Source: an uncultured Paracoccaceae bacterium
GTDB taxonomy: Bacteria > Pseudomonadota > Alphaproteobacteria > Rhodobacterales > Rhodobacteraceae
Reading direction: 5' to 3'
Length of the DNA: 64,000 nt
Assembly (NCBI GenBank): GCA_947501555.1
Contig: CANMWG010000002.1
Location: forward strand, 320,224-384,223
Below the pieces are notes generated by a model. That model was not told where the DNA came from, did not search any database, and saw only the letters and a list, made by a program, of their open reading frames with translations. This document shows positions 17,806 through 27,585 of this stretch, in pieces (within the stretch, counting starts at the first letter, position 1; each line of letters begins with the position of its first letter). A program made the translations under genes and the position numbers.

Positions 17806-18732
17806 ATGGCTGTTCTTTTGATTGGTGAAGTGAGCGACGGTGCATTGTCCGTCGACGCAACCGCAAAAGCGGTGAGCGCTGTGACCGCTTTGGGCGATGT
17901 GACCGTGCTTTGTGCTGGCGCCTCTGCTGCTACGGCCGCTGATGAGGCTGCAAAGATCGACGGTGTCGCAAAGGTGCTATGTGCTGAGGATGCCGCCTTG
18001 GGTCATCGCTTGGCGGAACCGACCGCAGACCTGATCGTGTCATTGGCCGGCGATTACACACATATCGCGGCCCCCGGCACCACAGACGCCAAGAACGTGA
18101 TGCCGCGCGTTGCTGCGTTGCTTGACGCGATGGTGATTTCCGAAGTGACCGCTATCGTCGATGCCGACACGTTTGAGCGCCCGATTTATGCGGGCAATGC
18201 GATCCAGACAGTCAAATCAACGGACGCCAAGAAGGTCATGACAATCCGGACCGCAGGCTATGACGCCGCCGGCATGGGTGGTTCCGCTGCTGTGGAAAAT
18301 ATCGGTGCGGCTGGTGACCCCGGCCTGTCCGAATGGGTTGAAGACAAAGTCGCCGAATCTGACCGCCCTGAACTGACATCTGCAGGTGTTGTTGTTTCAG
18401 GTGGCCGTGGTGTTGGGTCCGAAGAGGATTTCGCCATTATCGAAAAGCTGGCTGACAAGCTGAACGCCGCCGTGGGTGCATCCCGTGCCGCCGTGGATTC
18501 GGGCTATGCCCCGAACGATTGGCAGGTTGGTCAGACCGGCAAGGTTGTCGCCCCTGATCTATATGTGGCTGTCGGCATCTCAGGTGCGATCCAGCACCTT
18601 GCAGGTATGAAAGACAGCAAGATCATCGTGGCGATCAACAAAGACGAAGAAGCCCCGATTTTCCAAGTGGCCGATTACGGTTTGGTCGCGGATTTGTTTG
18701 ATGCGGTGCCTGAGCTGACGGATAAGCTCTGA
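17806..18732 (+). CDS. etfA: Electron transfer flavoprotein, alpha subunit
   Basis: 308 residues, standard length. The C-terminal FAD-binding domain contains [34 protein letters not shown], and [19 protein letters not shown], all diagnostic of ETF-alpha. The start codon directly follows the etfB stop (TAAG-ATG), so translation is coupled. A stem-loop terminator follows at 18754-18781. Confidence 0.97.
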   Translation: MAVLLIGEVSDGALSVDATAKAVSAVTALGDVTVLCAGASAATAADEAAKIDGVAKVLCAEDAALGHRLAEPTADLIVSLAGDYTHIAAPGTTDAKNVMPRVAALLDAMVISEVTAIVDADTFERPIYAGNAIQTVKSTDAKKVMTIRTAGYDAAGMGGSAAVENIGAAGDPGLSEWVEDKVAESDRPELTSAGVVVSGGRGVGSEEDFAIIEKLADKLNAAVGASRAAVDSGYAPNDWQVGQTGKVVAPDLYVAVGISGAIQHLAGMKDSKIIVAINKDEEAPIFQVADYGLVADLFDAVPELTDKL

Positions 18733-18753
18733 TCTCACACAACATGACACAAC

Positions 18754-18781
18754 AAAGGCCCGTCCGAAATGGCGGGCCTTT
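18754..18781. terminator. Bidirectional terminator between etfA and the DUF6473 gene
   Basis: AAAGGCCCG (18754-18762) pairs with CGGGCCTTT (18773-18781) across a 10-nt loop. The A- and T-flanks make it usable in both directions, which fits the convergent genes. Confidence 0.8.
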
Positions 18782-18785
18782 GGCG

Positions 18786-19631
18786 TTAGGGCGCATAAAG
18801 CTGTTCGCGGATCACCGGGATCAATGCGGCACTTGCATCAACGTGGCAGGCGGCACCCAGCATTTCACTTGCGGCAGCTTCCTGCGATTGCGGATAGAAC
18901 ATGCCCTCAGTTCCCAGCGTCAAGGATTTGGCCGATGGGTTCACCTCAACCACATCCAGCACCAAGTGCCGGAGTTCATTGATCATCTCGGCCGTGATGA
19001 AAAGCGGATCCGCTTGCAACTGTCCCTCACGTTCGGACCAATCCGCATTGCTCATTTCTTCTTCTGAGAACCACAGCAAGATGGCGCGCGGGCCGATCTG
19101 GGTCAGCATATTTGTCATCCGTGCCATCCAAGCCGCACGCAGTTCTTCGACAACAGTATTAAACCGGTCGAGCGATCTGCTATGAAGCGTGCTAAGCATG
19201 TGACGTGTGAACGAAAATTCAGAAAAATCAACGTCGTGATAGATCGCCTCTAACACCGTTGACGCCCGCAAGAACCGATCATTGCGCCGAGGGTGGACCG
19301 AATAGAAACGGTTTGACAGGTTATTCGCGCCCATCACCTGCACGACAGTGATATCGGCGGCATTACAAATCTCCATGATGGTGGGATCGTTGACAAAAAC
19401 ATCGATCCCGCCGTTCACACAGCCAAAATTGACGCAGGTCTGCCGCATCGCTTTTTCTACGAGCGTCGGAAAGGGTTTTTCAATGAATTTTCCGTAGGTT
19501 TCAGTCCCACCAACAAAGGCCATATAGGGTCGATCAAGTCTGCGCCTCGGACCACGAAACAACATCCGCGACGCACCATACTTGCACGGTGAATACGACA
19601 GCTCGCCCATTTCAATTGGTTCTTGTTTCAT
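18786..19631 (-). CDS. DUF6473 family protein
   Basis: 281 residues, starting MKQEPIEMGELSYSPCKYG. The pattern AFVGGTETYGKFIEKPFPTL followed by VNFGCVNGGIDVFVNDP is typical of DUF6473 proteins of Rhodobacterales, which resemble capsular/sulfotransferase-associated proteins. The FVGGTETYG and later ILLWFSEEE segments suggest an alpha/beta, possibly SGNH-hydrolase-like or sulfotransferase-like fold, but I cannot assign an activity. It is single-gene, on the minus strand, ending at the shared terminator. Confidence 0.75.
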   Translation of the reverse strand: MKQEPIEMGELSYSPCKYGASRMLFRGPRRRLDRPYMAFVGGTETYGKFIEKPFPTLVEKAMRQTCVNFGCVNGGIDVFVNDPTIMEICNAADITVVQVMGANNLSNRFYSVHPRRNDRFLRASTVLEAIYHDVDFSEFSFTRHMLSTLHSRSLDRFNTVVEELRAAWMARMTNMLTQIGPRAILLWFSEEEMSNADWSEREGQLQADPLFITAEMINELRHLVLDVVEVNPSAKSLTLGTEGMFYPQSQEAAASEMLGAACHVDASAALIPVIREQLYAP

Positions 19632-19787
19632 TGCTCCACCTCTTGTTCATTCACCCGCGCATAGATTCGCCCAAATGATTTGCGAATTTGCTAATGGTTC
19701 AATTCATCTTAATTTTTAGGTGTTTCCGCGACTTGAAGCTGGCCCCTGCACAGGCATATGGTGCACCAGACCGATAAGGGGATCAGC

Positions 19788-20663
19788 ATGACAATCGAAC
19801 GTGTAGGTATCGTAGGCGCAGGGCAGATGGGTAATGGGATTGCGCATGTCTGCGCGGTCGCCGGATATGATGTTTTGATGACCGACATCAGCCAAGACGC
19901 GCTGCAAGCCGCCCTGAAGCTGATTGATCGCAATCTGGACCGCCAAGTCAGCAAGGAACAGATTACTGAGGCAGACAAGGCCGAGGCCATGCGCCGGATT
20001 GGCACGACACAGACCCTGACCGATCTGGGCCAGACCGACCTGATCATCGAGGCTGCGACTGAGCGCGAGACGATCAAGACCGCGATCTTTGAGGATCTTG
20101 TCCCACACCTCAAGCCCGATACGATCCTGACATCCAATACCTCATCCATTTCGATCACCCGTCTTGCTTCCCGCACGGATCGCCCCGAAAAATTCATGGG
20201 GTTTCACTTCATGAATCCGGTCCCGATCATGCAGTTGGTCGAACTGATCCGGGGAATCGCCACGGATGAACCGACGTTCAAGGCCTGCCATGCTGTGGTG
20301 GAACGCTTGGGCAAAACGTCGGCCACTGCCGAAGACTTCCCGGCCTTCATCGTGAACCGTATCCTGATGCCCATGATCAACGAGGCGATCTATACGCTCT
20401 ACGAAGGTGTGGGGTCAGTTCAGTCGATTGATACATCGTTGAAACTGGGCGCGAACCATCCAATGGGTCCGCTGGCCTTGGCTGATTTCATTGGGCTGGA
20501 CACCTGCCTGGCGATTATGAACGTGCTGCATGACGGGTTGGCCGATACCAAGTACCGCCCTTGCCCGCTGCTGACCAAATATGTCGAGGCCGGATGGTTG
20601 GGCCGCAAGTCGCAACGTGGGTTTTACGATTATCGCGGGGATGAGCCGGTGCCGACCCGCTAG
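19788..20663 (+). CDS. hbd: 3-hydroxybutyryl-CoA dehydrogenase
   Basis: 291 residues, cytoplasmic NAD(P)-dependent enzyme that interconverts acetoacetyl-CoA and 3-hydroxybutyryl-CoA. Rossmann motif VGIVGAGQMGNGIAHVCA at residues 6-23, ETIKTAIFEDL, and the catalytic His in GFHFMNPVPIMQLVELI. The C-terminal domain has AEDFPAFIVNRILMPMINEA. Start 19788 has AAGGGGA at a short spacing; the frame opens at 19758 but without such a site. The 3' end overlaps the convergent argO stop by 4 nt. Confidence 0.93.
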   Translation: MTIERVGIVGAGQMGNGIAHVCAVAGYDVLMTDISQDALQAALKLIDRNLDRQVSKEQITEADKAEAMRRIGTTQTLTDLGQTDLIIEAATERETIKTAIFEDLVPHLKPDTILTSNTSSISITRLASRTDRPEKFMGFHFMNPVPIMQLVELIRGIATDEPTFKACHAVVERLGKTSATAEDFPAFIVNRILMPMINEAIYTLYEGVGSVQSIDTSLKLGANHPMGPLALADFIGLDTCLAIMNVLHDGLADTKYRPCPLLTKYVEAGWLGRKSQRGFYDYRGDEPVPTR

Positions 20664-21265
20664 AGGTTCAGCCCCAGCTTTACCGCAAGCCCGAGCATTG
20701 TGATCCCGACAAACCCATCAAGCCAGGCCCAGGCTTTGGGCCGTGCGAAGAACGGGGCCAGTACGCGCGCCCCGTATCCAAGGATGATGAAAAACACGCA
20801 TGACGCCGTCAGCGCACCGCTGCCAAAGAGCCAGCGCCCACTTTCATAGGTTGTCGAGACCGCCCCAATCAAGCCAACCGTATCAAGGTAAACATGTGGG
20901 TTGGCCCATGTCAGCAGCGCGGTTGTAACCAGCGCTGACCGCAGACTTTGTTCAGCGTTGCCGTCAGTTTGCAACGCGTCCGCATTGGCAAAAGCCGCCC
21001 GCAGCGACCGCAGGCCATAGACGACCAGAAACGCCGCTCCACCCCAGCGCATGACATCAAGCGCCCAAGGGACAGCGTCGACGATCACACCAAAGCCGGC
21101 GACACCGCTGAAGATCAACACGGCCTCTGATGTACAGCACACGACCACAACCGGCCCAACATGCGCACGCCGCAGGCCCTGGCGCAGAACGAAGGCATTT
21201 TGCGCCCCAATTGCCAGGATCAGGGATATAGAAAGCGCGAAGCCAGCAGCGAAAGCCTGAAACAT
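20660..21265 (-). CDS. argO: LysE/ArgO family amino-acid exporter
   Basis: 201 residues with six hydrophobic helices. The N-terminus contains ALSISLILAIGAQNAFVLRQ, the ArgO/LysE signature (GAQNAFVLRQG). It exports arginine and/or lysine across the inner membrane. It is divergent from an ArgP-like LysR regulator 90 bp away, the classic ArgP-ArgO arrangement, so control by that regulator is highly likely. Confidence 0.9.
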   Translation of the reverse strand: MFQAFAAGFALSISLILAIGAQNAFVLRQGLRRAHVGPVVVVCCTSEAVLIFSGVAGFGVIVDAVPWALDVMRWGGAAFLVVYGLRSLRAAFANADALQTDGNAEQSLRSALVTTALLTWANPHVYLDTVGLIGAVSTTYESGRWLFGSGALTASCVFFIILGYGARVLAPFFARPKAWAWLDGFVGITMLGLAVKLGLNL

Positions 21266-21342
21266 CGGAAGTCCTTTTCGTCACGATGTTCCCGCACTAG
21301 CAGGTCGATAAATATAAGACTAACGCACTTTACTGATATATT

Positions 21343-21357
21343 ATAAGCTGAACTTAT
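21343..21357 (+). promoter_or_regulatory. LysR-type inverted repeat in the argO-argP region
   Basis: ATAAG-CTGAA-CTTAT, a 5-5-5 inverted repeat, overlaps the first bases of argP. An extra ATAAG half-site lies near 21314. LysR-type regulators bind such interrupted dyads; the location suggests autorepression together with control of argO. Confidence 0.4.
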
Positions 21358-22231
21358 GTTTGATCGCACGTCTCTTGCTGCCCTGTCCGCTGTCTTGGAT
21401 GGCGGATCATTTGAACTGGCCGCCGCCCGTTTGAACGTTTCGCAATCAGCCATTTCACAGCGGATCAAGAAGCTGGAAGATCAAACAGGTGCGATCCTTG
21501 TGCGTCGCACACGGCCTGCAACAGCGACAGAGGCAGGCCAACGTCTACAGGCGCATGCGGAGACGCTGAACCTGCTTGAGCGGGATATCGCCCGCGCCAT
21601 GGGCAATGCGCCTGACACCATGGATCGCCCGCTGCGTATCGCTGTCACAGCAGACACATTGGCAAGCTGGGTTTTACCTGCGTTGCCTCAGGAGGATCGG
21701 TTATTTTATGATCTGGTCATTGATGATCAGGATCACTCGGCCGAGCTGTTGTTGCGCGGTGACGTCGCCGCTGCTGTGACGTCTTGCAAAACGGCGTTGA
21801 CGGGCTGTGATGTCACGCCTCTGGGGCCGTTGCATTATGCAGCATTTGCGTCGCCTGATTTTGTAAGTACTCATTTTTCGGACGGGATTACGGCGGACAC
21901 ACTGGCGTGCGCCCCCGCACTGACGTTTAATCGCAAGGACCGATTGCAACTGACCTGGGCTGCGGATGTGGCGGGTCAGGCAATTGCGGCGCTGCCAACC
22001 CACTATATCCCCTCAACCCACGGCATCACAGAGGCCGCACGGGTGGGTCTTGGCTGGGCGGTCAATCCATTGCCGCTGGTCCAGCCCCTGTTTGACAACG
22101 GCGAACTGATCCGGCTTCGACCTGATGTGTCGCTTGAAACACAGCTTTTCTGGCAAGTGCCCCGACAAAACAAAGTCGCCCTGGCCCGTTTGACCAAGAG
22201 CCTGACGACGTATGCACGGCAACAGGCCTAG
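21356..22231 (+). CDS. argP: LysR-family regulator, ArgP-like
   Basis: 291 residues. N-terminal winged helix-turn-helix (LAALSAVLDGGSFELAAARL / VSQSAISQRIKKLEDQTGA) and a C-terminal periplasmic-binding-like effector domain. The helix sequence SVSQSAISQRIK and partner gene are typical of ArgP/LysG, which sense arginine and lysine. It is divergent from argO, whose expression it should activate. The 3' end overlaps the convergent acyltransferase stop by 4 nt. Confidence 0.9.
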   Translation: MFDRTSLAALSAVLDGGSFELAAARLNVSQSAISQRIKKLEDQTGAILVRRTRPATATEAGQRLQAHAETLNLLERDIARAMGNAPDTMDRPLRIAVTADTLASWVLPALPQEDRLFYDLVIDDQDHSAELLLRGDVAAAVTSCKTALTGCDVTPLGPLHYAAFASPDFVSTHFSDGITADTLACAPALTFNRKDRLQLTWAADVAGQAIAALPTHYIPSTHGITEAARVGLGWAVNPLPLVQPLFDNGELIRLRPDVSLETQLFWQVPRQNKVALARLTKSLTTYARQQA

Positions 22232-23112
22232 CTGTCTTTGAGCCCAAGCGTCGTCTCACGCAGCCAAGCCATAAAACTACGCGGATCTGATAGCCGTTCC
22301 TTCACTTCGCCGTCATCAAACGGCCTGCCCACAACAGGCTTTTGCGGGCGCCCGCAGGCGTTCACTATCTCATGGATCAACAGGCTTTGGCGCAGCGTAG
22401 GCGAGAGCTGATTGGCAATCTGATACCAGCGCGAATTCTTCCCCGGAAAGAAGCACGGTACGACCCGCGCCCCCGATTTGCGAATCATTTTGGCGGTGAA
22501 CACGTTCCATTCATCCTCAATCACCGGGCCGAACATCGTATCGGATGAGGCCACGACGCCCGAAGGGAACAGCGCGATCAATCCGCCTGTCGCCAGATGC
22601 GCCATCGCCTGTTTGCGCATCTCGACCATTTTGGCCTGCGCGTCTTCTTCATGTGGAAAGGGCACCGGGATCATGAAGCGGCCTGCGTCTTCGTCGATAT
22701 CGGTCAGGAATGCGCGGGTCAGAATGCGGTAATCGGTGCGTACGCGCCCAACAAGATCGGCCAACACCATTCCATCAACCATCCCATGTGGATGATTGGC
22801 CACCAGAATAACGGGTCCGGTTTTAGGAATATTGTCGATCTGTTCTTGCGGCGTGGTCAGATCGATCCCCATCACATCAAGCGCCGCCCGCCAGAAAGCC
22901 TGACCGTGGATTTTGCCCTTTTTCTCAAACTTGCGGATCATCCGAATGACATGGATCTTGCCAGTGAACCATTCTATAGTTTTGATCAGATTGCGTCTGA
23001 TCGGGCTGTCAAAGGTTCCAGAATAGGTCAGGCTACCACGGTCATAGACACGCGGTGCAGGTGGGTCGCCCACAACCGGAGGTACTTGGACTTTTCGGGT
23101 TGTTTCAGTCAA
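22228..23112 (-). CDS. PlsC-like lysophospholipid acyltransferase family protein
   Basis: 294 residues. It contains the acyltransferase motif NHPHGMVDG (H-x4-D type) and a later LIALFPSGVVASSDTMFGPV, matching the FPEGT-like box of PlsC proteins. A role in phospholipid or ornithine-lipid acylation is probable, substrate unknown. The start appears to be TTG at 23112, with GGAGGGG 8-9 nt upstream and no ATG until about residue 58. It follows HPr on the same strand and may be the last gene of the PTS cluster. Confidence 0.82.
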   Translation of the reverse strand: MTETTRKVQVPPVVGDPPAPRVYDRGSLTYSGTFDSPIRRNLIKTIEWFTGKIHVIRMIRKFEKKGKIHGQAFWRAALDVMGIDLTTPQEQIDNIPKTGPVILVANHPHGMVDGMVLADLVGRVRTDYRILTRAFLTDIDEDAGRFMIPVPFPHEEDAQAKMVEMRKQAMAHLATGGLIALFPSGVVASSDTMFGPVIEDEWNVFTAKMIRKSGARVVPCFFPGKNSRWYQIANQLSPTLRQSLLIHEIVNACGRPQKPVVGRPFDDGEVKERLSDPRSFMAWLRETTLGLKDS

Positions 23113-23142
23113 TTGGCTGATCCCCTCCGCCAGGTGCCAAAG

Positions 23143-23412
23143 TCAGTCACCTTCGCCAAACTTGTCAGCGACCAGCGCGGTAATCGCCTCAGACAGCGCC
23201 TCGGCATCCGGGCCGCGTGTCTCCACGTCAATATAGGTTCCAATGGATGCTGCCAACATTAAAAGGCCCATGATACTATCGCCGCTGGCGCACTCACCGT
23301 CTTTGCGGATGGTGGCATCGGCGTCAAATCCTTCGACCACTTCGACCAGTTTGGCAGACGCGCGCGCGTGCAGCCCTTTGATATTCTCGATCTTCAAACG
23401 GCTGGTTGTCAT
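23143..23412 (-). CDS. ptsH: HPr-family phosphocarrier protein
   Basis: 89 residues. The active-site histidine is H15 in GLHARAS, and a serine is present at position 46 (SGDSIMGLL), the site that HPr kinase phosphorylates. Both residues agree with the hprK gene found 1.3 kb upstream. No sugar-specific EIIB/EIIC genes are present in the cluster. The gene overlaps the EIIA gene by 4 nt. Confidence 0.95.
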   Translation of the reverse strand: MTTSRLKIENIKGLHARASAKLVEVVEGFDADATIRKDGECASGDSIMGLLMLAASIGTYIDVETRGPDAEALSEAITALVADKFGEGD

Positions 23413-23816
23413 CGGGCTGTCCCGCCGCTTTGGACGCCGTTATGGCAATTGATGTATTTATGCGCAGCAGTAATCGCGGCCTCAACCGCTTCGGGCACGC
23501 TACGTTTTCGCGATTTGGCCAGTTTGATCAGCATTGGTAAATTCGCCCCATAAAGGATTTGTCGATTGTCAGGGCTGCACGCCCGCAGCGACAAGTTGGA
23601 GGGTGATCCCCCAAACATATCTGTGACGATCACAACGCCAGCCCCGGTATCAACGGCATCAGCGGCATCGCAAATCTCATCTTGCTTGATGCTGCGGTCA
23701 TCTTCGGGGCCAATCGCAATGCTGCGCATGCCGGCCTGCTTTCCCACCACATGTTCAACAGCAGCCAGATATTCCTGGGCCAGTCCTCCATGTGCTACGA
23801 TGACGATACCAATCAA
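23409..23816 (-). CDS. PTS EIIA component, mannose-type
   Basis: 135 residues, single EIIA-Man domain. Phosphorylatable H9 in [10 protein letters not shown]; the family segment [19 protein letters not shown] follows. Because no EIIB/C/D permease partners adjoin, it likely has a regulatory rather than a transport role. It overlaps rapZ and ptsH by 4 nt on either side, showing tight translational coupling. Confidence 0.93.
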   Translation of the reverse strand: MIGIVIVAHGGLAQEYLAAVEHVVGKQAGMRSIAIGPEDDRSIKQDEICDAADAVDTGAGVVIVTDMFGGSPSNLSLRACSPDNRQILYGANLPMLIKLAKSRKRSVPEAVEAAITAAHKYINCHNGVQSGGTAR

Positions 23817-24718
23817 GCTGTATGTCCCTTGCTACGTTGCTCATCGCGACGTTCCATTTCCCGGTGGCGCTTAGACACTTGCCACCCGTCTTGTGCAAGG
23901 GCTGACGCCATATGTTCCACCATTGCAACCGACCGGTGTTGCCCGCCGGTACATCCGAAACCGATAGAGAGGTGTGATTTGCCCTCTTCTTTGTGCGCTG
24001 GCAGCAGGAGATCGATCAAAGCTTTGACCTTTTCACTGAATGGGCCAAAACGCGGATCACCGGCCACATAGTCTGCCACTGCCGCATCACGCCCGTCTGC
24101 CTTGCGCAGCGCCGCTTCCCAATGCGGATTGCGCAGAAACCGGCAGTCCATCACGATATCCATCCCGCGTGGCAACCCGCGCTTGTAGGAAAATGAATGC
24201 AGTGTGACCCCAAGATGCCGCCCGTCGCCGGTCGCAAACCAATGGTCAATTTCGGCACGTAGGTCATGTGGCGACATGCCCGTGGTATTGATCAGAACAT
24301 CGGCCCGCCCGCGTATGGGCAGCAAAAGTTCGCGTTCCCGCGCGATCCCTGAAAGGGGCGCGCCAGTCGGAGCCAGTGGATGCCGCCGTCGCGTTTCAGA
24401 GTACCGGCGCACCAGCTCTTCCTCATCCGCATCCACATAGAGCACCTGAGGGTCATGGTCAGGCCGGGCAGCAAGCTTGTCGATGATTTCAATCAATGCC
24501 TCAACCCCGAAGTCGCGGTTGCGCACATCCAAGCCCAGAGCCAAGGGGCGGCTGGGCGGTGGTCCATCCAAAAGACGCGGCAGCAGGGACAGGGGCAGGT
24601 TGTCGATCACCTCATACCCCAGATCCTCAAGCGCGTTGATCGCCGTCGACCGCCCTGCCCCTGAGGGGCCGGTCACCAACACGATGCTGGGGGCGTTTTC
24701 GGCGGTCGTATCCGTCAT
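23813..24718 (-). CDS. rapZ: RapZ-family nucleotide-binding protein (RNase adapter)
   Basis: 301 residues. N-terminal Walker A GPSGAGRS at about residues 17-24, middle region [21 protein letters not shown]-terminal phosphate-sensor domain with [15 protein letters not shown]. In Escherichia coli RapZ senses GlcN6P and controls GlmZ; in alphaproteobacteria it is conserved beside HPr kinase and PTS genes and its target is less clear. Overlaps hprK by 4 nt. Confidence 0.95.
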   Translation of the reverse strand: MTDTTAENAPSIVLVTGPSGAGRSTAINALEDLGYEVIDNLPLSLLPRLLDGPPPSRPLALGLDVRNRDFGVEALIEIIDKLAARPDHDPQVLYVDADEEELVRRYSETRRRHPLAPTGAPLSGIARERELLLPIRGRADVLINTTGMSPHDLRAEIDHWFATGDGRHLGVTLHSFSYKRGLPRGMDIVMDCRFLRNPHWEAALRKADGRDAAVADYVAGDPRFGPFSEKVKALIDLLLPAHKEEGKSHLSIGFGCTGGQHRSVAMVEHMASALAQDGWQVSKRHREMERRDEQRSKGHTA

Positions 24719-25143
24719 CTGTCGTCGCTCCGGCCCGCTTTGAGCATTTGCAGGATTGCTGGAGCGAAATGTGCATCAGGAATGCGATTTATCAAGGGCA
24801 GTTCACACCCAAGGCACGCCATAGTGTGTCTGATCGGCAACCGTGACGTTTCGTCATTGTCCAAATCGACCACAAATGCGACTGCCGTAGGCGGGGCGGG
24901 CGCTGCATGAAGCAGCCCGAGCCCGCGTGCTTCGATCAGCCCTTCGATGGCAGGTGGGCAACTGGCGATGATGTGCGCGCCCTGTCTTTGCAGCCGCACC
25001 TGATCATCTGCCACCAATCGGCACCCATAGGCCATCAGCGACAGGCCCAGCCCAGATTTCCCTGCCCCTGACGCCCCGATAATCAAGACCGCTGCATCCT
25101 CCCAAGCAACGCAGGTTGCATGCAGCGTTTCGACGTCGGACAT
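24715..25143 (-). CDS. hprK: HPr kinase/phosphorylase, C-terminal catalytic domain only
   Basis: 142 residues, about half of the Gram-positive enzyme, as is normal in alphaproteobacteria. Walker [16 protein letters not shown], then [12 protein letters not shown] (the HPrK signature region) and [12 protein letters not shown]. It phosphorylates and dephosphorylates HPr on Ser46. The start codon directly abuts the chvG stop, and the stop overlaps rapZ, so it is in the chvI-chvG-hprK operon. Confidence 0.93.
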   Translation of the reverse strand: MSDVETLHATCVAWEDAAVLIIGASGAGKSGLGLSLMAYGCRLVADDQVRLQRQGAHIIASCPPAIEGLIEARGLGLLHAAPAPPTAVAFVVDLDNDETSRLPIRHTMACLGCELPLINRIPDAHFAPAILQMLKAGRSDDR

Positions 25144-26880
25144 CTAGAGCGGCAGACCCACAACAAAGCGCGCGCCAAGGGGTTCGGAGGTCGGATCCGC
25201 ATCGGTGGGTCGGATATTTTCGGCCCAAATGACCCCGCCATGCGCCTCGACGATCTGTTTGGAAATCGCCAAGCCAAGACCGGAATTATTGCCAAACTGC
25301 CCTTCGGGCCGTTCAGAATAGAAGCGCTGGAATACTTTGGTCAATGCGTCATCAGGAATGCCCGGACCGGTATCTTCGACAACAATCAGCACACGGTTTT
25401 CACGGGTCCGGGTCCAGACGCGGATCGCGTCGCCCTGCTCGCAGAAAGAGATCGCGTTGGTAATCAGGTTGACAAAGACCTGCGCCAAACGCCCCTCAAG
25501 CCCTTGCACCTCAATCTGTGTCTCCGGCACGTCGGCAACAAAGTCGATGCCTTTGGACTTGGCGTCTTTACCCAGAAAATCGATGATATTGCTGAGCATC
25601 GTAATCAGATCAAAGGCTTCTTCCTCTTCCTTGACCAGCTCACTATCCAGCCGGGACGCGTTCGAGATATCGCTGACCAGTCGGTCAAGTCGCTTAACGT
25701 CATGCTCGATCACCTTCAGCAACTGTTCGCGCTGATCGTCGCGTTTTGCAACACGCATGGTGCCCACAGCCGACCGCAATGAGGCGAGAGGATTCTTGAT
25801 CTCATGCGACACGTCTGCTGCGAATTGTTCATTCCCCTCAATCCGCTCGTAAAGGGCCGCCACCATCGAGCGCAGCGCACCGGACAGGCGGCCGATCTCA
25901 TCAGGGCGAGCCGTCAGATCAGGAATACGTACCTTGACCGGAGACATCTTGCGGGCGTTCTTATCCTGACTGATCTCAGCAGCTGTGGCCAGATCAGCCA
26001 ACGGGTTGGCAATGGTCGAAGCCAGAACGAGACTGAGACCGATACTGATCGCAATTCCAACCAAAAACAGTCGCAAGACTTGTTCGCGCTCACGGCGGAC
26101 CAAGCTATCAACTTCACCGGCAGCAGTCCGCACCGCGATCACCCCAACGGCTGTGTCACCGCGCACGATGGGCGTTGTCACGATGAAACTTGTGGTGCCC
26201 CCGATTTCAGAAGCTTCAAGTTGCGTGCCGTCTGCAATGGCCTGGCGCACGTTTTCTTGGGACAAGGCAATCAGTTGTTGTTCGGTGGTCAGGTTCTCGT
26301 TGCTGAAGGACACCAGCCCCACCATACCGTCCCAGATACTGGCCAGAAAATCAGTGATGACCGTCCCACCGGTCTGCAGCTCAAGCTCGGCCAATCGTTC
26401 AGGGTTAATCTTGCCGGTGGCGCGGGCGACGAGGGTGGCGTCTGTGGCAAAAACAGACACCTCAACACCACCACGCAGGTTCAGGCCTGAAAGGGTGGCG
26501 GTTGGGTTGATGCCGTCCGCTGTCACAAAATTGATCGGCGCACGGGTCGGAAGCTGTGCCTCAAAGACATCCGCAATTAGCTGCGCCTCATTCACCAAAC
26601 CATTGGCCCGCTGATAAGCGAGGCTATCCCGCGATGGGTTCAGATAGAGCACACCCGCGATCAAAAGAATCATCGCGATTAGATTGAACGTGATGATTTT
26701 GCGCGCAATCGGCGAGCTGCGAAGAGACAACAACCCGCGCCGGCGCATATCAGCACCCTCGGATCGTTGGCCAACCACATCGGGTTCGACCCAATCATCC
26801 CCGATCACCAGGTCAGGCGAACGCGCCGCATCGCGCACGGACTTTAGATCGCGTACGTCAATTTTTGGGGCGGCACTCAT
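25144..26880 (-). CDS. chvG: Sensor histidine kinase ChvG
   Basis: 578 residues. A membrane helix (SSPIARKIITFNLIAMILLI, about residues 55-80), a large periplasmic sensor (80-265), a second helix near 270-290, HAMP, a His-kinase dimerisation box FAADVSHEIKNPLASLRSAV and an HATPase_c domain with GPGIPDDAL and NNSGLGLAISKQIVEAHGG. ChvG/ExoS kinases respond to acidity and envelope state in rhizobia and their relatives. It overlaps neither neighbour but abuts hprK, and follows chvI at 3 nt. Confidence 0.95.
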   Translation of the reverse strand: MSAAPKIDVRDLKSVRDAARSPDLVIGDDWVEPDVVGQRSEGADMRRRGLLSLRSSPIARKIITFNLIAMILLIAGVLYLNPSRDSLAYQRANGLVNEAQLIADVFEAQLPTRAPINFVTADGINPTATLSGLNLRGGVEVSVFATDATLVARATGKINPERLAELELQTGGTVITDFLASIWDGMVGLVSFSNENLTTEQQLIALSQENVRQAIADGTQLEASEIGGTTSFIVTTPIVRGDTAVGVIAVRTAAGEVDSLVRREREQVLRLFLVGIAISIGLSLVLASTIANPLADLATAAEISQDKNARKMSPVKVRIPDLTARPDEIGRLSGALRSMVAALYERIEGNEQFAADVSHEIKNPLASLRSAVGTMRVAKRDDQREQLLKVIEHDVKRLDRLVSDISNASRLDSELVKEEEEAFDLITMLSNIIDFLGKDAKSKGIDFVADVPETQIEVQGLEGRLAQVFVNLITNAISFCEQGDAIRVWTRTRENRVLIVVEDTGPGIPDDALTKVFQRFYSERPEGQFGNNSGLGLAISKQIVEAHGGVIWAENIRPTDADPTSEPLGARFVVGLPL

Positions 26881-26883
26881 GCC

Positions 26884-27585
26884 TTACTCTTCGTTGTATC
26901 GGTACCCGATGCCATAAAGTGTCTCGATCGCAGAAAACTCGTTATCCGTATTACGCATCTTCTTACGCAAACGCTTAATGTGGCTGTCGATCGTGCGATC
27001 ATCCACATAAACTTGGTCGTCATAAGCCACATCCATAAGCTGGTCGCGGCTTTTCACAAATCCAGGACGCTGCGCAAGCGCCTGCAACAGCAGGAATTCG
27101 GTCACTGTCAAAGACACGTCCTGTCCGCGCCACTTCACCGCATGACGCAGCGGGTCCATCACAAGATCACCACGTACCATGACTTTGGTCTCTTCGGTTT
27201 CCTCGATCTCTTCACCCGCAATCGCATCCTGGCGGCGGAGCAAGGCGCGAATGCGTTCAACGAGCAGACGTTGAGAGAAGGGTTTCTTGACATAGTCATC
27301 AGCCCCCATGCGCAGGCCAAGTACCTCGTCAATCTCATCATCCTTCGAGGTCAGGAAGATCACCGGCATCGAAGTCTTCTGGCGCAAGCGCTGCAACAGG
27401 TCCATGCCATCCATCCGTGGCATCTTGATATCAAGTACGGCCAGTTCGGGCATCCGTTTGTTAAACGCCTCTAACGCAGCTTGACCGTCATTATACGTTT
27501 CGACCTCAAAACCTTCGGCCTCCAATGTCATGGCGACAGAGGTAAGAATATTCCGGTCGTCATCGACCAATGCAATTCGAGACAT
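26884..27585 (-). CDS. chvI: Response regulator ChvI (OmpR family)
   Basis: 233 residues. Receiver domain with phosphoacceptor D52 ([13 protein letters not shown]), switch residues TS and K (LTSKDDE, KKPF), and a C-terminal winged helix ([19 protein letters not shown] ... [15 protein letters not shown]). It partners ChvG, encoded immediately downstream. It is the first gene of the chvI-chvG-hprK-rapZ-EIIA-HPr run, divergent from pckA. Confidence 0.96.
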   Translation of the reverse strand: MSRIALVDDDRNILTSVAMTLEAEGFEVETYNDGQAALEAFNKRMPELAVLDIKMPRMDGMDLLQRLRQKTSMPVIFLTSKDDEIDEVLGLRMGADDYVKKPFSQRLLVERIRALLRRQDAIAGEEIEETEETKVMVRGDLVMDPLRHAVKWRGQDVSLTVTEFLLLQALAQRPGFVKSRDQLMDVAYDDQVYVDDRTIDSHIKRLRKKMRNTDNEFSAIETLYGIGYRYNEE

